Assembly: GCA_902767125.1 (NCBI GenBank)
Contig: CACXGJ010000237.1
Coordinates: 1-5,326, forward strand
Length of the DNA: 5,326 nt
Reading direction: 5' to 3'
Source of the DNA: an uncultured Ruminococcus sp.
GTDB taxonomy: Bacteria; Bacillota; Clostridia; Oscillospirales; Acutalibacteraceae
Part shown: one piece after another, positions 1-5,326 of the stretch
Numbering within the stretch: position 1 is the stretch's first letter
Layout: each line of letters starts with the position of its first letter
Notes under the pieces: model-generated
The model's database searches: none
Told to the model about the DNA's origin: nothing
What the model saw: the letters and a program-made list of their open reading frames with translations, nothing else
Made by a program: the position numbers and the translations under genes

Positions 1-1
1 A

Positions 2-2014
2 AAGAATGTCATCGAAATGAATCCGACAGTTATCCGTTTCCTCTATGACAATAACAAAGCAGTTGCTGACGGTACTATCGAGCATAATTATCCGCACTGC
101 TGGAGATGCAAACGTCCTCTTATCTATAAGGCAATGGACGCTTGGTACTTCAATATCGGCAAAATCAAAGACAAACTTATCAAATACAATGAAGATATAA
201 ACTGGATTCCCGAAACAATAAAGCACGGACGTTTCGGCAAATGGCTCGAAAATGCCCGTGACTGGAACATCTCACGTAACCGTTATTGGTCAACTCCTAT
301 TCCTATCTGGGAATGTGACAAGTGCGGTGACAGGACTGTTCTCGGAAGCATTGACGAAATAGAACAGTACAGCGGTATCCGTCTTGACAATCTCCACCGT
401 CAGTTTATGGACAAGGTTACATTTCCCTGCACCTGTGAGGGCTGTACGGGTACAAAAGTAAGAGTTCCCGAGGTACTCGACTGCTGGTTTGAAAGCGGCT
501 CTGTGCCTTTCGCCCAAAAGCATTATCCCTTTGAAAACAAGGAATGGTTCGACTCACACTTCCCAAGCGATTTTATCGTTGAATATACAGGTCAGATTCG
601 TTGCTGGTTCTATTATCTCCATGTACTGTCAGTGGCACTCTTTGACAAGCCCTGCTTCTCAAACTGCATAGTTCACGGTACTATCCTTGCAAAAGACGGC
701 AAGAAGCTCTCCAAATCATCAAAGAACTATACAGACCCAATGCTCTTGATGAAAAACTTTGGCACAGACGCATTCCGTTTGTATCTCTATCAGACAAATG
801 CAATGCTTATAGGTGACCTGCTGTTTGATGATGCAGGCATACAGGATGCTTATCAGCAGATCATACTTCCATATTGGAATGCCTGCAACTTCTTCATCTC
901 CTATGCAAATATAGATGACTTCCGCCCCGAAACTCTCACGCCTCCCACAAGCGACAATCAGCTTGACAGGTGGATGCTTGCAAAGCTCTATGAAGTTACA
1001 GACTATATTACGGTAAACATGGACAATTATCAGGTAAACAGATATGTCGATAAGCTTATCGACCTCGTTGACGGTCTTACAAACTGGTTCATCAGACGTT
1101 CGAGAAGACGTTTCTGGGAAAAGGGTATGTCACAGGATAAGAAAAATGCCTATGAAACTCTTTATTATGTCCTCGTTAATACAACAAAGCTTTTTGCACC
1201 TGTTGCGCCGATAATCTCCGAAAAGATATATCAGACTCTTACAGGCGAATTTTCCGTACATCTTGCAGATTTCCCTGTTATACCCGAAAAATTCAAGGAT
1301 GATGAACTCCTCGAACACGTTAAACTTGTCCGCAATGTAATTTACCTTGCACGTTCAATCAGAAACAAGAACAAAGTCAAGAACCGTCAGCCCTTGAGTA
1401 CCCTCAAGGTCATCCTCTCCGATAAAAAGGATAATGCTGTGATAGAGAGCTTCAAGGATATTATCGCCGAGGAGCTCAATGTCAAGAATGTTGAGATACT
1501 TGAGGATGTAGGAAGTGTTGCAGAGGTAAAATATGCTCCGAACTTCAATGAGATAAGAAACCGTTATCCCGATAATATCCCGAATATCATAAAAGCCGTA
1601 AAGACAAATAAATTCAAGCTCACAGCAGACGGTGCAGTGCTTGAAATAAACGGTGAGGAAAAAACCTTTGACAGTGAAATTATTCTTGTAACATATCATG
1701 CTAAAGAAGGTCAGCACGTTTCAAGTGACAAGGGTATAGTTGTTTCACTCGACCTCACTATTACAGATGAACTCCGTGATGAAGGCTTTGTTCGTGATAT
1801 CGTCAGAAGTATTCAGGATACAAGACGTAAAATGGACTGTGAAATTACAGATAATATCCTTCTTGAACTCAAGGGCGATTATCCGACAGCATGGACGGAT
1901 TATATCTGCAATGAGACCTTGAGTAAAATTGCCGTTATAGATGAACCCGAATGCTCCTATGACCTTGAGTATGATGACGGCAGGACTGTAAATATAAATA
2001 CAAAGAAAATGTAA
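2..2014 (+). CDS. ileS: isoleucyl-tRNA synthetase, 5'-truncated by window edge
   Basis: This cytoplasmic class Ia synthetase attaches isoleucine to tRNA-Ile using ATP. The reading frame is open to the window edge (five codons precede the Met at 17), so the true start is upstream. About 670 residues are present. A type 2 IleRS has roughly 1,040, so the HIGH motif and most of the CP1 editing domain are missing from view. Numbering from the Met at 17, I see the HCWRC element that follows the editing domain (27-31), the ISRNRYW block (85-91), a probable zinc knuckle (CxxC at 100/103 and 140/143), the DCWFESGS block (155-162), a KMSKS-equivalent KLSKS (230-234), an anticodon-binding helical domain with RRSRRRFW (about 362-369), and a C-terminal domain with DELRDEGFVRD (about 584-594). 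The KLSKS is followed by SKNYTDP, which resembles the eukaryote-like type 2 IleRS rather than type 1 (KMSKSLGN); that subtype call is from family knowledge. It ends in TAA, 18 bases before valS. ValRS and LeuRS are the nearest alternatives, but the signature blocks fit IleRS. Confidence 0.97.
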   Translation, partial: KNVIEMNPTVIRFLYDNNKAVADGTIEHNYPHCWRCKRPLIYKAMDAWYFNIGKIKDKLIKYNEDINWIPETIKHGRFGKWLENARDWNISRNRYWSTPIPIWECDKCGDRTVLGSIDEIEQYSGIRLDNLHRQFMDKVTFPCTCEGCTGTKVRVPEVLDCWFESGSVPFAQKHYPFENKEWFDSHFPSDFIVEYTGQIRCWFYYLHVLSVALFDKPCFSNCIVHGTILAKDGKKLSKSSKNYTDPMLLMKNFGTDAFRLYLYQTNAMLIGDLLFDDAGIQDAYQQIILPYWNACNFFISYANIDDFRPETLTPPTSDNQLDRWMLAKLYEVTDYITVNMDNYQVNRYVDKLIDLVDGLTNWFIRRSRRRFWEKGMSQDKKNAYETLYYVLVNTTKLFAPVAPIISEKIYQTLTGEFSVHLADFPVIPEKFKDDELLEHVKLVRNVIYLARSIRNKNKVKNRQPLSTLKVILSDKKDNAVIESFKDIIAEELNVKNVEILEDVGSVAEVKYAPNFNEIRNRYPDNIPNIIKAVKTNKFKLTADGAVLEINGEEKTFDSEIILVTYHAKEGQHVSSDKGIVVSLDLTITDELRDEGFVRDIVRSIQDTRRKMDCEITDNILLELKGDYPTAWTDYICNETLSKIAVIDEPECSYDLEYDDGRTVNINTKKM

Positions 2015-2023
2015 GAAAGGGGA
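2015..2023 (+). promoter_or_regulatory. ribosome binding site of valS
   Basis: The purine run GAAAGGGGA directly follows the ileS stop codon and lies 9 bases before the TTG at 2033. It is an imperfect Shine-Dalgarno sequence (AAAGGGG instead of AAGGAGG). Its position supports the TTG as the valS start, since no ATG or GTG lies in frame between the ileS stop and the conserved N-terminus. Confidence 0.8.
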
Positions 2024-2032
2024 TTATATAAA

Positions 2033-4726
2033 TTGAACGAGTTACCTAAAACATATGACCCCTCTGATACCGAAAGCAAAATTTATCAGCAGTGGGAAAA
2101 GGACGGCTGTTTCAGGGCTGATCCCGACAGCAAGAAAAAACCGTATTCAATAGCAATGCCGCCTCCGAATGTAACGGGACAGCTCCACATGGGACACGCT
2201 GTTGACAATACATGGCAGGATATCCTCATAAGATTCAAAAGAATGCAGGGCTATTCGGCTCTTTGGATTCCCGGCACAGACCATGCCGCTATTGCAACAG
2301 AGGCTAAAATAGTTGAACAGATGCGTTCGGAAGGTCTTACAAAGGAAGACCTCGGCAGAGATAAATTCATGGAAAGAGCATGGGCATGGAAGGAAAAATT
2401 CGGCAGCAGGATCGTTACACAGCTCCGTACACTCGGCTCGTCATGCGACTGGCAGAGAGAACACTTTACAATGGACGAGCAATGCTCAAATGCCGTTCTT
2501 GAGGTATTCACAAAGCTCTACAACGAGAAGAAGATATATCGTGGCAACAGAATGGTAAACTGGTGTCCGAAATGCTGCACTTCGATTTCAGACGCTGAAG
2601 TTGAATACGAAGAACAGAACGGTCATTTCTGGCACATTCTCTATAAGGTAAAGGAAACAGGAGAGTTCCTTGAGATTGCTACAACACGTCCCGAAACAAT
2701 GCTCGGTGATACTGCTGTTGCTATCAATGCCGAGGATGAAAGATACAAGCATCTTCACGGCTGTCATGCCATACTCCCTCTCATAAACAAGGAGATACCT
2801 ATCGTATGCGATGAACATGCCGACATGGAAAAGGGTACAGGTGTAGTTAAGATCACACCCGCACATGATCCGAATGACTTTGAAGTAGGTCTTCGTCATA
2901 ATTTGCCGATGGTAAGATGCTTCACCTATGACGGCTATATGACAGGTGCAGATGATGTAAAGGCATATAATGAACTTATGGCAAGCGGTCATGCGGCAGA
3001 GGATGAACCCGAGGTACTCGACTGCGGAAAATATGCAGGCATGACTACAGCCGATGCAAGAAAAGCTGTTTTGGCTGACCTGACCGAGCTTGGTCAGCTT
3101 AAAGAAACGGAAGATTTAAAGCATGATGTCGGCACTTGCTACCGCTGTCATACGACCATTGAACCTATGATTTCAAAACAGTGGTTTGTACGCATGAAAA
3201 CACTTGCAGAACCCGCTGTTAAAGCGGTTGAAGACGGCAAGATAAAATTCGTTCCCGAAAGATTCACAAAAATATATCTCAACTGGATGAAGAATACCCG
3301 TGACTGGTGTATATCACGTCAATTGTGGTGGGGACACAGGATTCCTGCATGGTATTGTGATGATTGCGGTGAGACCAATGTTGCAAAGACCGCACCCTGC
3401 AAGTGTCGGAAATGCGGAGGCACAAATCTCACACAAGACCCCGATACACTTGATACATGGTTTTCATCTGCATTGTGGCCTTTCTCAATACTCGGCTGGC
3501 CGAATACGGATTCCGAGGACTATAAATATTTCTATCCGACAAGCACTCTCGTAACAGGCTATGATATAATCGGCTTCTGGGTAAGCAGAATGATATTTTC
3601 GGGACTCGCCTATACAGGCAAGGTTCCCTTTGACACAGTAGTTATTCACGGAATAGTTCGTGACAGTCAGGGCAGAAAAATGTCAAAATCTCTCGGAAAC
3701 GGCATTGATCCTCTTGAGGTCATCAAGCAGTATGGTGCAGATGCTTTGAGATTCATGCTCATAAACGGAAGCTCCCCCGGAAATGATATGCGTTATATCC
3801 CCGAAAAAGTTGTTGCTATGCGTAATTTCAACAATAAGATATGGAATGCTTCGAGATTCCTGCTTATGAACATGACTATTGATAAGGTTGAGTTGCCTGA
3901 AGACCTTCTGCTCGAAGATAAATGGATACTCTCAAAGCTCAACACACTTATCAAAGAAGTTACCTACAACATGGAACAGTTTGATATGGGCGTTGCCGCA
4001 CAGAAAATTTATGATTTCATATGGTACAGCTTCTGTGACTGGTATATCGAGCTTTCAAAGATATATCTCAACGGAAGTGACGAAAAGAGAAAGAAGGATG
4101 TTGAAAATATCCTTTGCTATGTACTTACAGAATCTCTCAAGCTCCTCCATCCGTTCATGCCGTTCATAACCGAGGAAATTTATCAGGCTCTCCCTCATGA
4201 AAAAGGCTATATAATGAATCAGAGTTTCCCTGTATATAAGGATGAACTTTCATTTGCCGAGGATGAAAAAACAATGGAAAGAATAATGGACAGCATAAAG
4301 GCAGTACGTGAAAATCGTTCCGAACTCAAAGTTCCTAACTCAAAGAAAGCACATATCACAATAGTTACGGCTGTTCCCGAAATGTACTCTCAAGCAAAGG
4401 ATTTTCTTATCCGCCTTGCAGGTGCATCATCGGTAGATGTTGTCACAGATGATCTCAAGGATACACAGGGCATGGTAAGCATTGCAACAGCCGATGCTAA
4501 AATATATATGCCTCTTGCAGAGCTTGTTGACGTTGACAAGGAAAAAGACAGGATCAAAAAAGAACTTGAAAAAGCCCAAAAAGACCTTGAATTTCTCCTT
4601 AAAAAGCTCAATAATGAAGCATTTATGTCAAAGGCTCCTCAAAAAGTCGTTGACGATATCCGCTCAAAAGAGCAAAAAGCAAGAGCTTTGATACAAAATC
4701 TGACAGATATGTATAACTCGCTTTGA
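2033..4726 (+). CDS. valS: valyl-tRNA synthetase, complete
   Basis: This cytoplasmic class Ia synthetase charges tRNA-Val and hydrolyses mischarged Thr-tRNA-Val. It is 897 residues, a normal bacterial length (about 880-950). Domains in order: an N-terminal segment with KTYDP (6-10); PPPNVTG plus the HIGH-type HMGH (52-55); the CP1 editing domain with TTRPETMLGDTAV (217-229) and AHDPNDFEVG (277-286), whose two Asp residues match those used in ValRS editing; CYRCHT (369-374); DWCISRQLWWGHRIPAW (424-440); a probable zinc site (CxxC at 442/445 and 458/461); DTWFSSALWPFS (474-485); KMSKS (549-553); the anticodon-binding domain; and a Lys/Glu-rich C-terminal coiled-coil arm (about 830-895) typical of ValRS. 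The start is TTG, chosen because of the ribosome binding site and because the next Met (42) would remove conserved N-terminal sequence. It follows ileS by 18 bases in the same frame, so co-transcription is likely. No key residue appears to be missing. Confidence 0.98.
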   Translation: MNELPKTYDPSDTESKIYQQWEKDGCFRADPDSKKKPYSIAMPPPNVTGQLHMGHAVDNTWQDILIRFKRMQGYSALWIPGTDHAAIATEAKIVEQMRSEGLTKEDLGRDKFMERAWAWKEKFGSRIVTQLRTLGSSCDWQREHFTMDEQCSNAVLEVFTKLYNEKKIYRGNRMVNWCPKCCTSISDAEVEYEEQNGHFWHILYKVKETGEFLEIATTRPETMLGDTAVAINAEDERYKHLHGCHAILPLINKEIPIVCDEHADMEKGTGVVKITPAHDPNDFEVGLRHNLPMVRCFTYDGYMTGADDVKAYNELMASGHAAEDEPEVLDCGKYAGMTTADARKAVLADLTELGQLKETEDLKHDVGTCYRCHTTIEPMISKQWFVRMKTLAEPAVKAVEDGKIKFVPERFTKIYLNWMKNTRDWCISRQLWWGHRIPAWYCDDCGETNVAKTAPCKCRKCGGTNLTQDPDTLDTWFSSALWPFSILGWPNTDSEDYKYFYPTSTLVTGYDIIGFWVSRMIFSGLAYTGKVPFDTVVIHGIVRDSQGRKMSKSLGNGIDPLEVIKQYGADALRFMLINGSSPGNDMRYIPEKVVAMRNFNNKIWNASRFLLMNMTIDKVELPEDLLLEDKWILSKLNTLIKEVTYNMEQFDMGVAAQKIYDFIWYSFCDWYIELSKIYLNGSDEKRKKDVENILCYVLTESLKLLHPFMPFITEEIYQALPHEKGYIMNQSFPVYKDELSFAEDEKTMERIMDSIKAVRENRSELKVPNSKKAHITIVTAVPEMYSQAKDFLIRLAGASSVDVVTDDLKDTQGMVSIATADAKIYMPLAELVDVDKEKDRIKKELEKAQKDLEFLLKKLNNEAFMSKAPQKVVDDIRSKEQKARALIQNLTDMYNSL

Positions 4727-4768
4727 TCAAATTGATATAAAAATTTCCTGAAACGGATAAAAAAACTA

Positions 4769-4797
4769 TTGACATTTTCGATTATCTGATATATAAT
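4769..4797 (+). promoter_or_regulatory. sigma-A promoter of the T-box/trpB2 unit
   Basis: A perfect -35 box TTGACA (4769-4774) and a perfect -10 box TATAAT (4792-4797) are separated by exactly 17 bases. Transcription would start near 4804, just before the first elements of T-box Stem I. The match is strong enough to imply high constitutive initiation, leaving control to attenuation in the leader. This promoter makes the downstream gene a transcription unit of its own, although readthrough from valS remains possible. Confidence 0.93.
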
Positions 4798-4806
4798 ATC
4801 TTCAAA

Positions 4807-4906
4807 CCGATGATGAAGTGTAAGTAGGTCTTCAAAATCATCTCACAGAGAGCCGCAGATGGTGCGATTGCGGCAGAAGGAACAGGACTGAATGGGCTTT
4901 TGAGGG
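4807..4906 (+). promoter_or_regulatory. T-box Stem I with UGG specifier codon (4893-4895)
   Basis: The loop-E strand AGTA (4823-4826) faces GAA (4890-4892), and the three bases directly after GAA are TGG (4893-4895) followed by a purine, which is the usual specifier position. Helices on each side are GAAG 4815-4818 with CTTT 4897-4900, and 4827-4832 with 4884-4889 (two G-U pairs). Below them, CC/GG pairs flanked by GA at 4809 and TGA at 4901-4903 look like the kink-turn often found at the Stem I base. The distal arm is a perfect 6-bp helix, GCCGCA 4852-4857 with TGCGGC 4869-4874, closing an 11-base loop. UGG reads the CCA anticodon of tRNA-Trp. An alternative pairing of CTTCAAAA (4830-4837) with 4898-4905 is possible, so the fold is by eye. 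Confidence 0.85.
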
Positions 4907-4991
4907 CAAGCAGAAATGCCTTTTGACAGAGTATGCGAGACGGATATACTTCCCGTGAAAGAGGTAAGCGTATGTTGGTACGCATTGAGAG

Positions 4992-5011
4992 GACACTGTT
5001 TAAGAAGTGTC
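4992..5011 (+). promoter_or_regulatory. T-box Stem III hairpin
   Basis: A perfect 6-bp helix, GACACT (4992-4997) with AGTGTC (5006-5011), closes an 8-base loop just upstream of the T-box core. This position and size match the Stem III that stacks near the antiterminator in other T-box leaders. Confidence 0.85.
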
Positions 5012-5016
5012 AAGCA

Positions 5017-5047
5017 GGGTGGCACCGCAGGAATTTTATCCTGTCCC
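5017..5047 (+). promoter_or_regulatory. T-box antiterminator with UGGC bulge
   Basis: Helix A1 is GGG (5017-5019) with CCC (5045-5047). The 7-base bulge TGGCACC (5020-5026) follows, then helix A2, GCAGGA (5027-5032) with TCCTGT (5039-5044, one G-U pair), closed by a 6-base AT-rich loop. The first four bulge bases, TGGC, would pair with a tRNA 3' end of GCCA, meaning a G discriminator, which bacterial tRNA-Trp carries. The 3' strand of this element is shared with the terminator stem, so the two structures exclude each other. Confidence 0.92.
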
Positions 5048-5078
5048 CGCATTTTATATGCTCGGGGACAGGTTTTTT
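5040..5078 (+). terminator. T-box intrinsic terminator
   Basis: A perfect 10-bp GC-rich stem, CCTGTCCCCG (5040-5049) with CGGGGACAGG (5063-5072), closes a 13-base AT-rich loop and is followed immediately by six T residues (5073-5078). It forms the default OFF state of the leader when tRNA-Trp is charged. It may also stop readthrough transcripts from ileS-valS, since no other terminator is visible after valS. Confidence 0.96.
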
Positions 5079-5107
5079 GTTTGTCCGACAGCATGAAAAT
5101 ATATTCT

Positions 5108-5115
5108 AAAGGAGA
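5108..5115 (+). promoter_or_regulatory. ribosome binding site of trpB2
   Basis: AAAGGAGA is a strong Shine-Dalgarno match located 8 bases before the ATG at 5124. It lies 29 bases beyond the terminator T-run and outside the T-box fold, which suggests that control is by transcription attenuation rather than by hiding the ribosome binding site. Confidence 0.9.
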
Positions 5116-5123
5116 TTTTTAAA

Positions 5124-5326
5124 ATGAGCGAAAATAAGATCCCGTACAAAATTTATCTTGATGAATCGGAGATACCTCAACAATGGTATAATCTTCGTGC
5201 AGACATGAAAAATAAGCCTGCACCGCTTCTCAATCCCGCAACACATCAGCCCTTGACAGCAGAAGAAATGAGTGGTATATTCTGTAAGGAACTCGTTGAA
5301 CATGAGCTTGACGATACCACTCCTTA
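5124..5326 (+). CDS. trpB2: TrpB2-type tryptophan synthase beta chain, 3'-truncated by window edge
   Basis: Only the first 67 codons and two bases are present. The N-terminus shows features of the TrpB2 (TrpB-like, PLP-dependent) family: KIYLDESEIP (residues 9-18), the WYNLRADM block (21-28), PLLNPATHQPL (35-45) and the acidic IFCKELVEHEL segment (52-62). The canonical TrpB1 N-terminus (GYFGEFGGQFVPE-like) is absent. The family joins indole to L-serine to form tryptophan, and some members work without TrpA, which fits indole salvage. The PLP-binding lysine and the rest of the catalytic domain are outside the window, so activity cannot be judged. The ATG is well placed after a strong ribosome binding site and a tRNA-Trp T-box, which independently supports a tryptophan role. 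Whether trpA or other trp genes follow cannot be seen. The family call is from remembered consensus, not from a search. Confidence 0.88.
   Translation, partial: MSENKIPYKIYLDESEIPQQWYNLRADMKNKPAPLLNPATHQPLTAEEMSGIFCKELVEHELDDTTP

Larger units (their letters stand above)
4804..5078 (+). promoter_or_regulatory. T-box riboswitch, predicted tRNA-Trp specific
   Basis: This is a cis-acting leader RNA that reads the charging state of a tRNA and decides between termination and readthrough. It contains, in order: Stem I (about 4807-4906) with the AGTA/GAA loop-E pair, AGAGAG (4847-4852) and a GGTGCGA terminal loop; a linker region with small hairpins, for example ACGG/CCGT (4940-4943 with 4953-4956) and GCGTA/TACGC (4968-4972 with 4979-4983); Stem III (4992-5011); the T-box core AGGGTGGCACCGC (5016-5028); and an intrinsic terminator ending in six T residues. 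The UGG specifier and UGGC bulge indicate tRNA-Trp, which agrees with the downstream trpB2-type gene. When tryptophan is scarce, uncharged tRNA-Trp should stabilise the antiterminator and allow transcription of the gene. The class assignment is very secure. The amino acid specificity is inferred from codon position and gene context. Confidence 0.96.

Noticed and set aside
1355..1717. 120-codon antisense open frame inside ileS
   Set aside because: It lies opposite well-conserved IleRS coding sequence, has no convincing ribosome binding site or recognisable domain, and its composition is what a shadow frame would give.
2012..2035. Possible IleRS-ValRS fusion by readthrough of the TAA, since both genes share a frame
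   Set aside because: A clear ribosome binding site precedes valS, both proteins have complete normal ends at this junction, and nothing suggests recoding at the TAA.
2588..2992. 134-codon antisense open frame inside valS
   Set aside because: It lies fully opposite the ValRS editing domain. Its Cys/Ile/Tyr-rich translation resembles no known family, so it is best explained as a shadow of valS.
4724..4740. Small inverted repeat ATCAA/TTGAT at the end of valS as a terminator
   Set aside because: The arms are 5 bp, AT-rich and separated by a single base, so no stable hairpin forms, and no T-run follows.
4782..5094. Antisense open frames across the T-box leader
   Set aside because: They cover structured leader RNA and the terminator, and show no domain or expression signal.
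4916..5122. Sense open frame within the leader, considered as a trp leader peptide
   Set aside because: It has only one Trp codon near its start, no tandem Trp codons, no good ribosome binding site, and it runs through the T-box core and terminator. The T-box explains the region fully.

Overview
The window looks like a chromosomal housekeeping segment from a low-to-moderate GC Gram-positive bacterium, most likely class Clostridia and plausibly a Ruminococcus/Oscillospiraceae-type gut or rumen anaerobe. That placement is inferred from purine-rich ribosome binding sites, a consensus sigma-A promoter, a T-box leader (a regulator typical of Firmicutes) and the style of the encoded proteins. No marker gene fixes the genus.

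All genes lie on the + strand. Positions 2-2014 hold the C-terminal two thirds of isoleucyl-tRNA synthetase, whose 5' end is outside the window. After 18 bases and a purine-rich ribosome binding site comes a complete valyl-tRNA synthetase (2033-4726, TTG start). The two enzymes are paralogous class Ia synthetases that charge the branched-chain amino acids Ile and Val, and are probably co-transcribed.

Positions 4727-5123 form a 397-base non-coding stretch that is almost fully accounted for. It holds a perfect sigma-A promoter (4769-4797) and a T-box riboswitch (about 4804-5078). The T-box has a Stem I with a UGG (Trp) specifier, a Stem III hairpin, a T-box/antiterminator with a UGGC bulge, and a mutually exclusive intrinsic terminator. 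A strong ribosome binding site follows. Downstream, from 5124 and running off the window, is the start of a TrpB2-type tryptophan synthase beta chain. The UGG specifier, the UGGC bulge (complementary to the GCCA end expected for bacterial tRNA-Trp) and the gene identity all point to tryptophan. The model is that uncharged tRNA-Trp stabilises the antiterminator and turns on a tryptophan-forming (possibly indole-salvaging) enzyme.

I saw no mobile element, CRISPR array, tRNA/rRNA gene or clearly novel system. The most interesting element is the tRNA-Trp T-box controlling a TrpB2-type gene, with no visible terminator separating it from the upstream synthetase operon.
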